A DNA stretch of 64,000 nt from Bacteroidetes bacterium HGW-Bacteroidetes-5 (GCA_002842515.1 PHDC01000002.1:316744-380743), one strand, 5' to 3'. Shown: positions 19,100 to 27,532, counted from the first letter of the stretch. Notes: generated by a model not told the origin, from the sequence alone. Translations and numbers: made by a program.

Positions 19100-19822
19100 A
19101 TGCAAAGTGACGACCCTGCAGAGAGAATCAAGAAGATATTTTACAGAGTACTCTCGGTATTGAGTTACAAGGAGCTTCCTAAAACCTTTGTAATCTTTTA
19201 TTCTGTTGGAGTTTTGCTCTATTTCATTCCTTTTACAAGAGAGCTCTTTATTGCAGTTACACCACTCTCTCTAATATTTGTAATTGCATCATTACTATGG
19301 CATCATAAAAGATGGGACCGCTCATTTCTGCTCTTTATTGCAATTGTCATAACATCTTCGTTCATTATTGAGGCTATCGGTGTAGAGACAGGAGCCATTT
19401 TCGGTCAGTATGAGTATCTGAATGCATTAGGGCCAAAGGTGTTTGAGACACCTCTCATTATTGGGGCTAACTGGTTGATGCTCACATATTGCAGTGCGTC
19501 AATTATGGAGTATGCACGACGAAGAAGTTCGGGGACAATTGATGTTGCAATTAAGATTGTTGGCGGTGCCCTTATTATGGTAATGTACGATGTTACCGTT
19601 GAGCTCGTTTCTCCACAAATGGGTATGTGGCAATTCGTAAGCGATTACCCACCTGTTGAGAATTTTGTTATGTGGTTTATAATGGCTCTGGTTTATCATA
19701 TTATTTTTGCAGGATTTAAGATTAAACCTATTGGCAAACCTGCTATCGCTCTATTTATTTGCCAGATAGTCTTCTTTTTAGCAATTTATCTCTATTGGCA
19801 AATTGCCCTCATATTAAATTAA
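19100..19822 (+). CDS. cruF: Carotenoid 1,2-hydratase, CruF-type membrane protein
   Basis: This integral membrane protein of 240 residues has about seven hydrophobic helices. It belongs to the carotenoid biosynthesis family formerly DUF422. Conserved features are IEAIGVETGAIFGQYEY, PLIIGANWLML and the acidic DVTVELVSPQMGMWQF segment. CruF adds water across the terminal 1,2 double bond of lycopene-type ends, giving a tertiary hydroxyl that can later carry a sugar. It stands between the desaturase and the acyl- and glycosyltransferase genes, which fits this order of reactions. Confidence 0.88.
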   Translation: MQSDDPAERIKKIFYRVLSVLSYKELPKTFVIFYSVGVLLYFIPFTRELFIAVTPLSLIFVIASLLWHHKRWDRSFLLFIAIVITSSFIIEAIGVETGAIFGQYEYLNALGPKVFETPLIIGANWLMLTYCSASIMEYARRRSSGTIDVAIKIVGGALIMVMYDVTVELVSPQMGMWQFVSDYPPVENFVMWFIMALVYHIIFAGFKIKPIGKPAIALFICQIVFFLAIYLYWQIALILN

Positions 19823-19840
19823 TTGAAATAATAAAAGCAG

Positions 19841-20497
19841 TTGATAAAAGCACATCATAAGAAAATCTGGGAGTTGTTTTTTGTACTCTATGCAAAATTC
19901 CATCTTCGTTCTCTTTTTAAAGAGATCCTCTTTAGAGATATGAGTGTCGAACCTGCTTCTAACCTCAAACAAGGGGATGCTCTCTCTGCAGGAAAATCTG
20001 TTATATTAATCTCCAACCACTTCTCCTTTTGGGACGGGTTTATCCACATTATTATGAACAGAGCTCTCTTCAGGCGCAAAATTCACATAATGATGCTTTA
20101 TGAGCAGCTGATAAAACATAAATTCTTAAGATACGGAGGAACTTTCTCAATAGATAAGGGGAGAAAAGGGGTGGTTGAGTCACTCAAATACAGCTGTGAG
20201 ATCCTTAAAGATTTCAATAATATGCTGCTTATCTTTCCACAAGGTAAGATTCAATCTATTTACACCTTCCCTTTTCGGTTTGAAAAAGGTGTAGAGCACA
20301 TAATATCACACTCTAAAGATGTGGATATCTATTTTAATATTAACCTTTTGGACTTTTTCTCCGATAAAAAACCAACCCTTACAATGTACTACAAACACTA
20401 TATATCAAATAATTTTAAAATTGAAGAAATCGAACAGGCGTATAACCTCTTTTCACAGCACTGTATGGAGAACGAAAGAGGAGAGCCCAAAAGGTAG
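19841..20497 (+). CDS. PlsC-type acyltransferase, probably carotenoid glycoside acyltransferase
   Basis: The 218-residue protein belongs to the lysophosphatidic acid acyltransferase fold. The HX4D catalytic motif is visible in SNHFSFWDGF and the substrate-binding block in LIFPQGKIQS. It lacks the usual N-terminal membrane anchor. TTG 19841 is the first possible start after an in-frame stop at 19832. Placed between cruF and a glycosyltransferase in the carotenoid operon, it is best read as the enzyme that esterifies the carotenoid sugar, like CruD of green sulfur bacteria. A phospholipid role cannot be excluded. Confidence 0.78.
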   Translation: MIKAHHKKIWELFFVLYAKFHLRSLFKEILFRDMSVEPASNLKQGDALSAGKSVILISNHFSFWDGFIHIIMNRALFRRKIHIMMLYEQLIKHKFLRYGGTFSIDKGRKGVVESLKYSCEILKDFNNMLLIFPQGKIQSIYTFPFRFEKGVEHIISHSKDVDIYFNINLLDFFSDKKPTLTMYYKHYISNNFKIEEIEQAYNLFSQHCMENERGEPKR

Positions 20498-20518
20498 AGA
20501 AATGCAACCGGAATCGTT

Positions 20519-21697
20519 ATGGATAATTTTACAACGCTTTTATTAAAGATTATTGGATATATATTGTTGTATATCCTCTCTCTTCGTCTTATTGTCTCAA
20601 TCGTTAATCTATCCTGGAAGAGATGGATAGACTATCTGTTTCTCAAAGGAAGGGTTTCCGGTTGGGGTTCGGAACAGCTAGCAAACGAACAAAAGAGAAA
20701 AGAGAGCTGGTCAATTCTGATTCCGGCAAGAGATGAGGAGATTAACATCGGGAAGTTGCTGGAAGATATTGAAGATCTTAAATTCAAACCTATGGAGGTG
20801 ATAGTCTTTAACGACAACTCCTCCGATAACACAGCCAAAGTTGTAGAGAGCTTCGCATCCAGAATTCCCGGATTAAGGTTGATAGATAACTCTCTGGAGC
20901 AGCTTCCGGATGGTTGGCTCGGAAAGAGTAATGCCTGCCATACACTTGCTCAGTATGCAAGCGGTGATTACCTTCTCTTTTTGGATGCAGATGTTAGAAT
21001 AAGCAACGGAATTGCAGAGAGTTACCTCCCTTATGCAATAAAAGAGGGGCTGGCTCTGCTGTCGGTTTTTCCAAAGCAGATATTAACCAACTATCAAAGC
21101 AAGATAGTGACCCCTGTTATGAATTGGATTCTGATCTCACTACTGCCACTGCCTCTTGTGAGATACTGCAGCTGGAGCTCTTTTTCGGCAGCTAACGGAC
21201 AGTTTATGCTCTTTAAAGCGAGTGTATACAAAGATCTGCAACCGCATAAAGAGTTCAGGATGAGTCGGGCAGAAGACATTGAGATAAGCCGGTACTACAA
21301 AAAGCAGAAAGAGAGAGTAGCCACATTAACCGGAGACGACTCCGTAAGGTGTATGATGTACGACAATCTGGAGGATGCCATAAACGGTTTCTCAAAAAAC
21401 ATATTTCACTTTTTTGGTAACTCTGTTTTTACTACCCTGCTCTTTGCTTTGCTAACAACATTCACACCACTTCTTGTTCTCCTTATGAACGGAGTTAACT
21501 GGGCAATTCTATCTCTGGCTGCAGTTGTTCTTATACGGCTGTTCGTATCTCTTGCCAGTGAACAGAGCTGGAGAGACAACCTTAAGTATATTCTCCATCA
21601 GCAGATTATATTTCTAAAAATAACCCTTCGGGCAATAAAAAACCGACAGCATAAAACACAGATATGGAAAGGAAGAAATATCTACAATCCTCAATAA
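20519..21697 (+). CDS. Membrane glycosyltransferase family 2, probably carotenoid glycosyltransferase
   Basis: The 392-residue protein has an N-terminal membrane helix (6-30), a GT2 catalytic domain and C-terminal helices (about 300-350). The GT-A motifs are ILIPARDEE, VFNDNSSDNT and LFLDADVRI (the metal-binding DxD region). A PDGWLGKSNAC segment is typical of CrtQ/CruC and HpnB-like enzymes. It ends the carotenoid operon and most likely attaches a hexose to the hydroxylated carotenoid. It is 21 bases after the acyltransferase and converges on proline dehydrogenase with a five-base gap. Confidence 0.82.
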   Translation: MDNFTTLLLKIIGYILLYILSLRLIVSIVNLSWKRWIDYLFLKGRVSGWGSEQLANEQKRKESWSILIPARDEEINIGKLLEDIEDLKFKPMEVIVFNDNSSDNTAKVVESFASRIPGLRLIDNSLEQLPDGWLGKSNACHTLAQYASGDYLLFLDADVRISNGIAESYLPYAIKEGLALLSVFPKQILTNYQSKIVTPVMNWILISLLPLPLVRYCSWSSFSAANGQFMLFKASVYKDLQPHKEFRMSRAEDIEISRYYKKQKERVATLTGDDSVRCMMYDNLEDAINGFSKNIFHFFGNSVFTTLLFALLTTFTPLLVLLMNGVNWAILSLAAVVLIRLFVSLASEQSWRDNLKYILHQQIIFLKITLRAIKNRQHKTQIWKGRNIYNPQ

Positions 21698-21702
21698 TTG
21701 AC

Positions 21703-22866
21703 TTAACCCTTTCTTCTTGCGATCTCCTCTCTAATAAGTTGTAACTCCCTGCCGGTCTGTCCTGCCATAGATGTGTTCTCCTCTGCTCTTCTGAGCAGGT
21801 AAGGAAGAACATCTCTTACAGGGGCATATGGGATATATTTACATACATTATAACCCTCTGCAGCCAGATTAAAAGAGATATTATCGCTCATACCGTAAAG
21901 CTGTGAAAAGAATACTCTTTGGTCGTCTCTTCTCAACCCCTTTGCATCTATAAGATCTGCCAAAAGCATATTGCTCTGGTAGTTGTGGGTTCCGCTAAAT
22001 AGTTCAAAACTCTCTATATTCTCCATAACAAACTTAAGACCGCTATCATAACATTTGTCTGTAGAGTATTTATCGGGGTGGATAGGATCCGGGTAGCCAA
22101 GCCGGGATGCCAATGCACGCTCTTCGTCCATATAGGCCCCTCTTACAAATTTTATTCCCGGTATATAGTTGTACTCTTTAGAGTCATTAAAGAGGTATTT
22201 CAGGTACTCCAGCCTGTCTGTACGATACATCTGAAGGGTCTGAAAGACGATTGCCCTTTTATTGTTGAATTTTCGCATAACAGTCTCTGCAACACTATCT
22301 ATAATTCCCTGTGTTGCATAGTGCTCTGCATCTATAAGTATCCTTACATCATTATCATAAGCTCTCTGGCACAACTGAGTCACTCTTGTCTTAAAGTTAT
22401 CCAGTTCCGCCTGTTCAACCTCATTAAGTGTGTTAATATCTACGGCGGCCTTCGACAGCACGGAGCCTATAATCATTGCAGTCGGTTTGAATACCGTGTA
22501 AGCTATATTACTCTTACCCTTTGCAAACTCAATTGACCTCATTGTTTCTTCAAACGCTCTGCTAACATCTTCAATTGCAGAGCCACCCTCTGCAGAGTAG
22601 TCTAGAACAGACTTAATGTTATAAGTTCTTAGCAGATCTACAATCTTTTCGCACTCCTGCAGGCTCTCTCCTCCTACAAACTGCCTGTAAAGGGTAGGCT
22701 TTACAACCCAGGCCACAGGCAAGTTTACCTTAAGTGCAAGATTGGTCATATATTTAAGACTTTTTACCAATACCGGATTTTGAATGGCTGTAAAGAGCAT
22801 CTGTGCATTGCGTAAATCGGTCATACTCTTCATAGAGAATGCCGTCTTGGTATCATTGAAATCCAT
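21703..22866 (-). CDS. Proline dehydrogenase
   Basis: This FAD-dependent (beta-alpha)8 enzyme of 387 residues oxidises proline to pyrroline-5-carboxylate. It is the mono-functional form, not the PutA fusion. Characteristic segments are SVLDYSAEGG, ILIDAEHYATQ, FVRGAYMDEER and the C-terminal YIPYAPVRDVLPYLLRRAEEN, which includes the substrate-binding Arg pair. It follows the small GNAT gene by nine bases and probably shares its transcript. No P5C dehydrogenase gene is adjacent. Confidence 0.95.
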   Translation of the reverse strand: MDFNDTKTAFSMKSMTDLRNAQMLFTAIQNPVLVKSLKYMTNLALKVNLPVAWVVKPTLYRQFVGGESLQECEKIVDLLRTYNIKSVLDYSAEGGSAIEDVSRAFEETMRSIEFAKGKSNIAYTVFKPTAMIIGSVLSKAAVDINTLNEVEQAELDNFKTRVTQLCQRAYDNDVRILIDAEHYATQGIIDSVAETVMRKFNNKRAIVFQTLQMYRTDRLEYLKYLFNDSKEYNYIPGIKFVRGAYMDEERALASRLGYPDPIHPDKYSTDKCYDSGLKFVMENIESFELFSGTHNYQSNMLLADLIDAKGLRRDDQRVFFSQLYGMSDNISFNLAAEGYNVCKYIPYAPVRDVLPYLLRRAEENTSMAGQTGRELQLIREEIARRKG

Positions 22867-22875
22867 AATAGTAAT

Positions 22876-23217
22876 TTACTTTTTTATACCACAAGCATTG
22901 CCAATGCCACCCTCAATAGTTGGAAATTTTGTCTCTATGATATCTTCCAGGTGACCATACTGCGCTTTGTGCCTGTCAATATAGATCTTTACATATGAGC
23001 AGGTTGGTTTAACTTTGAGACTGTTTTGAGCAGCATAATCAAGCGCATATTTAACCAGGTCAGCTGCCACCCCTCTGCCGCCAATAGCTTTAGGTACTAT
23101 GGTGTGGGTTAAATCCAGCCCACTATCGTACCTCTCGTACTCTACATATCCGGTTATGCCCTCTTCTATTGTCTCAAATCTATTTGTCTTTGTATTGTGA
23201 GTTATTTCCCTTTCCAT
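22876..23217 (-). CDS. Small GNAT-family N-acetyltransferase (YjdJ-type)
   Basis: The 113-residue compact Gcn5-type protein has the acetyl-CoA pyrophosphate-binding sequence KAIGGRGVAADLVKYAL (a Gly-rich variant of Q/RxxGxG/A) and PTCSYVKIYIDRH. These short proteins (about 90 residues) have been described as minimal acetyltransferases with unknown substrates. The C-terminal extension after residue 95 (TKFPTIEGGIGNACGIKK) is unusual for the group. It is the first gene of a two-gene unit with proline dehydrogenase. Confidence 0.82.
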   Translation of the reverse strand: MEREITHNTKTNRFETIEEGITGYVEYERYDSGLDLTHTIVPKAIGGRGVAADLVKYALDYAAQNSLKVKPTCSYVKIYIDRHKAQYGHLEDIIETKFPTIEGGIGNACGIKK

Positions 23218-23240
23218 AAGTTGATTTTTTAATTAATAAC

Positions 23241-23271
23241 TAAATATAGAAAACATTCTTGAATATTTCAA
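23241..23271 (-). promoter_or_regulatory. Probable promoter of the GNAT-proline dehydrogenase unit
   Basis: Reading the minus strand, a TTG (23271-23269) is followed after 20 bases by TATATTTA (23248-23241), one mismatch from TAnnTTTG. It lies 24 bases before the start codon. Confidence 0.4.
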
Positions 23272-23291
23272 TTTGGCGTGACCAATATTGG

Positions 23292-23324
23292 GAACAAAAA
23301 AAGAGGCGCATTGCTGCGCCTCTT
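23292..23324 (-). terminator. Terminator of the collagen-like lipoprotein gene
   Basis: AAGAGGCGCA-TTGC-TGCGCCTCTT is a perfect 10-bp stem and is followed on the minus strand by a run of eight T. It sits 20 bases beyond the stop codon of the 967-residue lipoprotein. Confidence 0.9.
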
Positions 23325-23344
23325 TAATATTTAGAACGTAATAA

Positions 23345-26248
23345 TTACGGCTTCTTAACAGTTACATCAATTGTTCCAACAAGTTTCTTACCGAAGATGT
23401 CAGTAATTTCAATTGTCAAAGGAACAATAACGTCGTTAGTGATAACCGCAACTGCATTAGTTGCTGAAATTGTGAAGTCAAGTGGGTTAGCAGGAATTGC
23501 AGCAGTTGCAATAACACCTGCAGCAGCACCGGCGTGACCAACAGTTACAGAAACCAGGTGAGCATTTGCAGAAGTGTTAAGAACTTTCACACTTGCTATA
23601 CCAGGAGCAGATACGTTAGCTATATCGATTCTTGTGTCAACAGCACCAACAATAGCGTTAGCTGCGTCACGACCGAAAGCTTTAAGGTTGAATGCCAGGT
23701 AATCTTGAGCTTTAACATAGAATGACAGTGGAACTTGAGTTACAAGGTCACCATTTGTTACTTGAAGATTAGCAGGTAATAACCAACCGGCAGGCTTAGC
23801 ATTTGTATTAGGAAGTACCAAACCGTCTTTTACCTCACTTCTGGCAGTAACTGTGATGTTATCAAGAACAACAGAGTTAGCTGGGTTACCGAAGTAGTAG
23901 TAAGTTAACCTTACATTGTAAGGAGTAGCAGTGTACATTGTATTGTTAGTTACAAGGAACCTGTCTGTGTTAGCAACAACAGCTGCAAGACCACCAACTA
24001 GTGGGTTAGCAGGAGCCGGAGCTACAGGAAGCGGTGCCACAACTGCAAATTTCCAAATTGAAGTTGGTGCTACAGGTGGATTGTAAAGGTTAACATATGC
24101 ATTGTAAAGATCGTAGTAAGCATTTGTAGCATTTGTTTGTGCAGTAGCACCAGGATATAGAGCTGATGGATAAGTTCCATAAACTGAAAGTGCATCACCT
24201 ACGAACAGATTTGGCTTACGCTCTTTAAGTGTATTAAGAGTAGTAGTAAGATCTGGGTTAGAAATTGTGAACGGCATACTTAACTTGAACTCAGAACCGG
24301 CAGCATAAGCTCTTCTGTCTGTGAACTCAAGTTTTGCTGTATAGTTACCCGGTACGGCAACAGTTTCGTCAAATGTATATTCAATCTTACGAATAGCCTG
24401 TACATCTGCAAGCAGAGTAGCTGTAGCGTTAAGACCAAGAATATTATTGCCGTTAGCATCTTTAAACTGATAGCTAACACCCATTGCTGCAGGAGTAACA
24501 ACTGTACCAAGTGAATTGTAGAATACAACTTTTACGTTATCTGCATTAGTTCTCCAAAGTTCAGTTTTGCCGACTGCGTCAAGCTCTGTGAACATTTGGG
24601 TAAGAACAACAGTTTTTTGGTCTGCTGGTGAAGCAGCAGTTGTAAGAACCTGAGGTCCGAAAGGAATTGCTGATAATGTGTTGTTAAGAGCCGAGTAGAA
24701 TACTACAGAGATGTTCTTCTGGTTGTCCCAATACATACCTCTCCAGTCAAATGTTGTAAGTTTGAAAGGAATGGTTTTGTTATTAAGGTTAGTAACTGTA
24801 GAAGATGTTTGAGTTGTTGTAACTGAAGTATTAGTTATAGAAACAAAATTCTCAACGTCTACGTTTTGTGGAAGAACAGGAATAATAGCAACTGAACTCT
24901 TGTAGAAATGAGCAGGAGTTAATGTAGTTGCAGTTGTTGCAGTAGCATCTGTTTGTAATGCTGTAAGAGCATAGTAACTAAGAAGGTCTTTTGTAGTTCC
25001 GATTGGTACATAAACTTTCCAAGGAATAGTAGCAAACAAAGGATCACCTGCTACAGTTGGAGTAAGACCAGCTTTGTAAGTGTAAACAGTGTTTACATCT
25101 TCCTTAACTTTAATAGCATACTGATATCCTGTGAAAATTTCACGACCTGCTTTTGTAGCGCGAACTGCAAGCTCATAAGACTCACCTGCAACAGCTCCCG
25201 GATATCCAACAGGATAAGCAGCAGCAGCAGCAGCGGCAACAGCGGCAGCTTTTGTAGGGTTCAAAGGAAGAGTGTAAAGTCCGTTAGAAGGAGCAGCGGC
25301 GAATTGTGAGAATGCACCTGCAAAACCTTCAACTATAGCACCAGGCTGAATTGGATACAAAGTACCGTTCTGTTTGATAATTTCAAAAGTATATCCTGTA
25401 AGGGCTGCCTGAGCAGGGTTGATGATAACAGGAACATTACCTTGTGATCTTAAAAGCTGATCCCAAGTTACACCTGCATAAGCAAGAGCTGTATTTGCAC
25501 CGGCTAAGGTAGCAGTAACAGGGTTAACTAAAGGATAACTTCCTGCTACGTTTGAAGGAACATAACCGAACGAAAGCATAACTTTAGTCATTCCGATTGG
25601 AGAGATAACGCTAACTACGTCATTCTGGAAGAATAGACTTGCGTTCTCGTCAACAACTGGAACATAAAAACCAGAGTAAGTTCCGTCTGGGTTTTTAACG
25701 GTGATAAGCATTTTGTTAGCAGTTGCGTTGTATGCAATCTGAGGTATATATACTGTAGTGGCAACGCCGCCTACTGTAAGCATACCCTGTGCTGTTACAC
25801 CAAGATCATCACTGAATTTAGCTACAACAGGAAGACCGCCAACAAGAATCTTGGTTGCAGTTCCAGTAGCTGAAGTCTGAACAGCCCAATGACCGTCAGC
25901 GTCAATGCTGATAATTGGAGTAAAGCCTGTAGCGCCTGTTGCTCCAGTTGCGCCTGTTGCGCCTGTAGCTCCAGTTGCTCCGGTTGCACCTGTCGCACCG
26001 TGGTTGATAGTTATGGTTGTGTTGTCAGAGAAAGTAATCTGATAACCACCTGTAACAGTAGCAACGGTTTTGATAAGTTTGCCGGCAGCAATAGCCTGAT
26101 TTAGAGAAGCTATAGCTGTTTTGTTGGCGTTGATCTCATCCTGAAGCTTTTGAATGTCTTCAGAATAATCCTTTTGGCAAGATCCCAATGAGATCATAAG
26201 TGTGCACAAAAGCACACAAATACCGAAGAATGTGAATTTTCTTTTCAT
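23345..26248 (-). CDS. Large surface lipoprotein with collagen-like Gly-Ala-Thr repeat (DUF4988-type N-terminus)
   Basis: The 967-residue protein has a signal peptide and lipobox (MISLGSC, Cys at about 24). A short coiled coil follows (DIQKLQDEINANKTAIASLNQAI), then a Gly-rich segment of eight GAT triplets, then ADGHWAVQT. This N-terminal plan matches the DUF4988 / PL29-lyase N-terminal module of Bacteroidales outer-membrane lipoproteins. The remaining 800 residues are Ala/Thr/Val/Asn-rich, with a poly-Ala stretch (about 340), and look like repeated beta-sandwich domains. I recognise no catalytic domain. The composition differs from its neighbours. It is monocistronic, with a strong terminator and one or two good promoters, suggesting high expression as a surface protein. 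Confidence 0.88.
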   Translation of the reverse strand: MKRKFTFFGICVLLCTLMISLGSCQKDYSEDIQKLQDEINANKTAIASLNQAIAAGKLIKTVATVTGGYQITFSDNTTITINHGATGATGATGATGATGATGATGATGFTPIISIDADGHWAVQTSATGTATKILVGGLPVVAKFSDDLGVTAQGMLTVGGVATTVYIPQIAYNATANKMLITVKNPDGTYSGFYVPVVDENASLFFQNDVVSVISPIGMTKVMLSFGYVPSNVAGSYPLVNPVTATLAGANTALAYAGVTWDQLLRSQGNVPVIINPAQAALTGYTFEIIKQNGTLYPIQPGAIVEGFAGAFSQFAAAPSNGLYTLPLNPTKAAAVAAAAAAAYPVGYPGAVAGESYELAVRATKAGREIFTGYQYAIKVKEDVNTVYTYKAGLTPTVAGDPLFATIPWKVYVPIGTTKDLLSYYALTALQTDATATTATTLTPAHFYKSSVAIIPVLPQNVDVENFVSITNTSVTTTQTSSTVTNLNNKTIPFKLTTFDWRGMYWDNQKNISVVFYSALNNTLSAIPFGPQVLTTAASPADQKTVVLTQMFTELDAVGKTELWRTNADNVKVVFYNSLGTVVTPAAMGVSYQFKDANGNNILGLNATATLLADVQAIRKIEYTFDETVAVPGNYTAKLEFTDRRAYAAGSEFKLSMPFTISNPDLTTTLNTLKERKPNLFVGDALSVYGTYPSALYPGATAQTNATNAYYDLYNAYVNLYNPPVAPTSIWKFAVVAPLPVAPAPANPLVGGLAAVVANTDRFLVTNNTMYTATPYNVRLTYYYFGNPANSVVLDNITVTARSEVKDGLVLPNTNAKPAGWLLPANLQVTNGDLVTQVPLSFYVKAQDYLAFNLKAFGRDAANAIVGAVDTRIDIANVSAPGIASVKVLNTSANAHLVSVTVGHAGAAAGVIATAAIPANPLDFTISATNAVAVITNDVIVPLTIEITDIFGKKLVGTIDVTVKKP
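25928..25999 (-). repeat. Eight 9-bp tandem repeats encoding Gly-Ala-Thr
   Basis: Eight consecutive 9-base units, each encoding GAT on the minus strand, with third-base variation between units. Because the unit is a multiple of three, gain or loss changes length without shifting frame. Confidence 0.95.
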
Positions 26249-26296
26249 TTTAAAATTTTAGTTAAAAATACTTTGGTTAAACAAAATTTTGATTGG

Positions 26297-26327
26297 CAAA
26301 TATAAGGTATTAAGTTTTAATAAACAA
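26297..26327 (-). promoter_or_regulatory. Promoter of the collagen-like lipoprotein
   Basis: TATATTTG (26304-26297 on the minus strand) is a full -7 match. A TTG at about 26327-26325 gives a partial -33 box at 20-bp spacing. The start codon is 48 bases downstream. Confidence 0.6.
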
Positions 26328-26393
26328 GATTCTAATCCTTTAGTACAAATGTAGAATAATCTTAAAGTGTTAATAATTATAAAAATGCTCTGG

Positions 26394-26423
26394 CAAATAT
26401 AGACAATTATTTGGTTCTGTCAA
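26394..26423 (-). promoter_or_regulatory. Possible second, upstream promoter of the lipoprotein
   Basis: A second TATATTTG (26401-26394) is preceded by TTG at 26423-26421 with 19-bp spacing. Both -7 boxes lie in the same 11-base context, TATATTTGCCA, about 97 bases apart. Confidence 0.4.
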
Positions 26424-26429
26424 TGGCTT

Positions 26430-26820
26430 TCGCACGATTTATAAACAATACTCCATTGATTTATTAACATTTGCGTGGGTCCAAGGGGTCTTTCTTTTTT
26501 TTGGCCCCGGATTAAAAACTTAAGTAGTTGATATGCTTCATTTTATTTGTAGCAGGGAAATCAAAGCATACTGACCTAATTTGCTGCACCTCCTTGTTTA
26601 ATGTTAATATTCCGTAATTATTCGAATACAAATATATAACTTTTATTAAATACCCGACTATAATGTACGAAATAATTGGTTCTTCGTGGGCAAATTATGT
26701 CTCACTCTATATAAGATGCAGAAAATGAAAAAACGTTGCACTCATTTGTAAAATTTTATTAGCAGGAGTTTACATCTATTGATAAATCTATAATAACAGC
26801 AATTTTATTCCAATAATATA
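26430..26820. other. AT-rich non-coding region, nothing recognised
   Basis: No ORF above background, no tRNA and no clear terminator. There is a C/T-rich run with GGGGTC...GGCCCC around 26479-26510, but it does not form a convincing helix. The stretch separates the lipoprotein promoters from the palindrome array. Confidence 0.6.
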
Positions 26821-26833
26821 GTTTTACCTATAC

Positions 26834-27265
26834 CCTCAGGGATTACCTCGCTCAAGCGAGCTTGGCGAGGTGGGGCAGCCAAGTTGCACAATTCCCCTTC
26901 AGGGATTACCTCGCTGACGCTCGGTGATCCCTGAGGGGGGGCTTCAGAACAAAAAAGCCTTTCGCTGCGCGAATGGTTTTTTATTTGTCCACTAACCTCG
27001 CTCAAGCAAGCTTGGCGAGGTGGAGCTATTTCTCAGGGATTACCTCGCTGACGCTCGGTGATCCCTGAGGGGGGGCTTCAGAACAAAAAAGCCTTTCGCT
27101 GCGCGAATGGTTTTTTATTTGTCCCCTTACCTCGCTCAAGCAAGCTTGGCGAGGTGGAGCTATTTCTCAGGGATTACCTCGCTGACGCTCGGTGATCCCT
27201 GAGAAATCGCCAAGTTGCACAATTACCCTTCAGGGATTACCTCGCTGACGCTCGGTGATCCCTGA
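26834..27265. repeat. Mosaic of palindromic repeats with a 134-bp tandem period
   Basis: Three palindrome types alternate. Type P (TCAGGGATTACC...GGTGATCCCTGA, 36 bp) is at 26899, 27033, 27167 and 27230. Type Q (ACCTCGC, CAAGC..GCTTG, CGAGGT, 27 bp) is at 26845, 26995 and 27129; the first is fused to half a P element. Type R (AAAAAAGCC-TTCGC-tgc-GCGAA-GGTTTTTT) is at 26951 and 27085. The unit 26935-27068 recurs at 27069-27202 with only two differences. A further 77-base segment (26878-26954) recurs at 27209-27284. The 66-residue minus-strand ORF over part of this array is not a gene. Confidence 0.92.
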
Positions 27266-27278
27266 GGGGGGGCTTCAG

Positions 27279-27398
27279 AACAAAGAGATAGCCATTTTCG
27301 AAAAAATGGCTATTTTTCTGTTTAAGAGGGTACTTTTAAGCAAGCTTAAGTACCCTCTTAAACAAAAATACATCGCATAAGCGATGTATCTCTTTGTT
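27279..27398. repeat. Hairpin cluster bounded by a perfect 12-bp inverted repeat
   Basis: AACAAAGAGATA (27279-27290) is exactly inverted as TATCTCTTTGTT (27387-27398). Between them stand three hairpins: a 10-bp stem with a CGAA loop (27289-27312) followed by five T; a 16-bp stem extended by four more pairs (27320-27363); and ATACATCGC-ataa-GCGATGTAT (27368-27389). The left end continues the GGCTTCAGAACAAA context seen before the type R hairpins of the neighbouring array. Confidence 0.85.
27368..27389 (-). terminator. Terminator of tRNA-Ser
   Basis: A 9-bp stem with a four-base loop, followed on the minus strand by TTTTT, lies 11 bases after the 3' end of the tRNA. Confidence 0.75.
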
Positions 27399-27399
27399 T

Positions 27400-27487
<88 letters not shown>

Positions 27488-27501
27488 TTTTGATTGGGCT
27501 G

Positions 27502-27532
27502 CAAAGATATTTATTTTTTTGGTAGAAGCAAA
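27502..27532 (-). promoter_or_regulatory. Promoter of tRNA-Ser
   Basis: A full consensus match on the minus strand: TTTG (27532-27529), 19 bp, then TATCTTTG (27509-27502). The tRNA starts 15 bases further on. Confidence 0.8.

Noticed and set aside
26805-27005. 66-residue minus-strand ORF over the repeat region
   Set aside because: It runs through palindromic repeats and its sequence (SEVIPEGE, LSEVIPEGIG) is just the repeat translated. No gene-like features.
26834-27265. Possible CRISPR array
   Set aside because: The repeats are palindromes of three kinds separated by repeated, not unique, spacers, with a 134-bp period and no cas genes.
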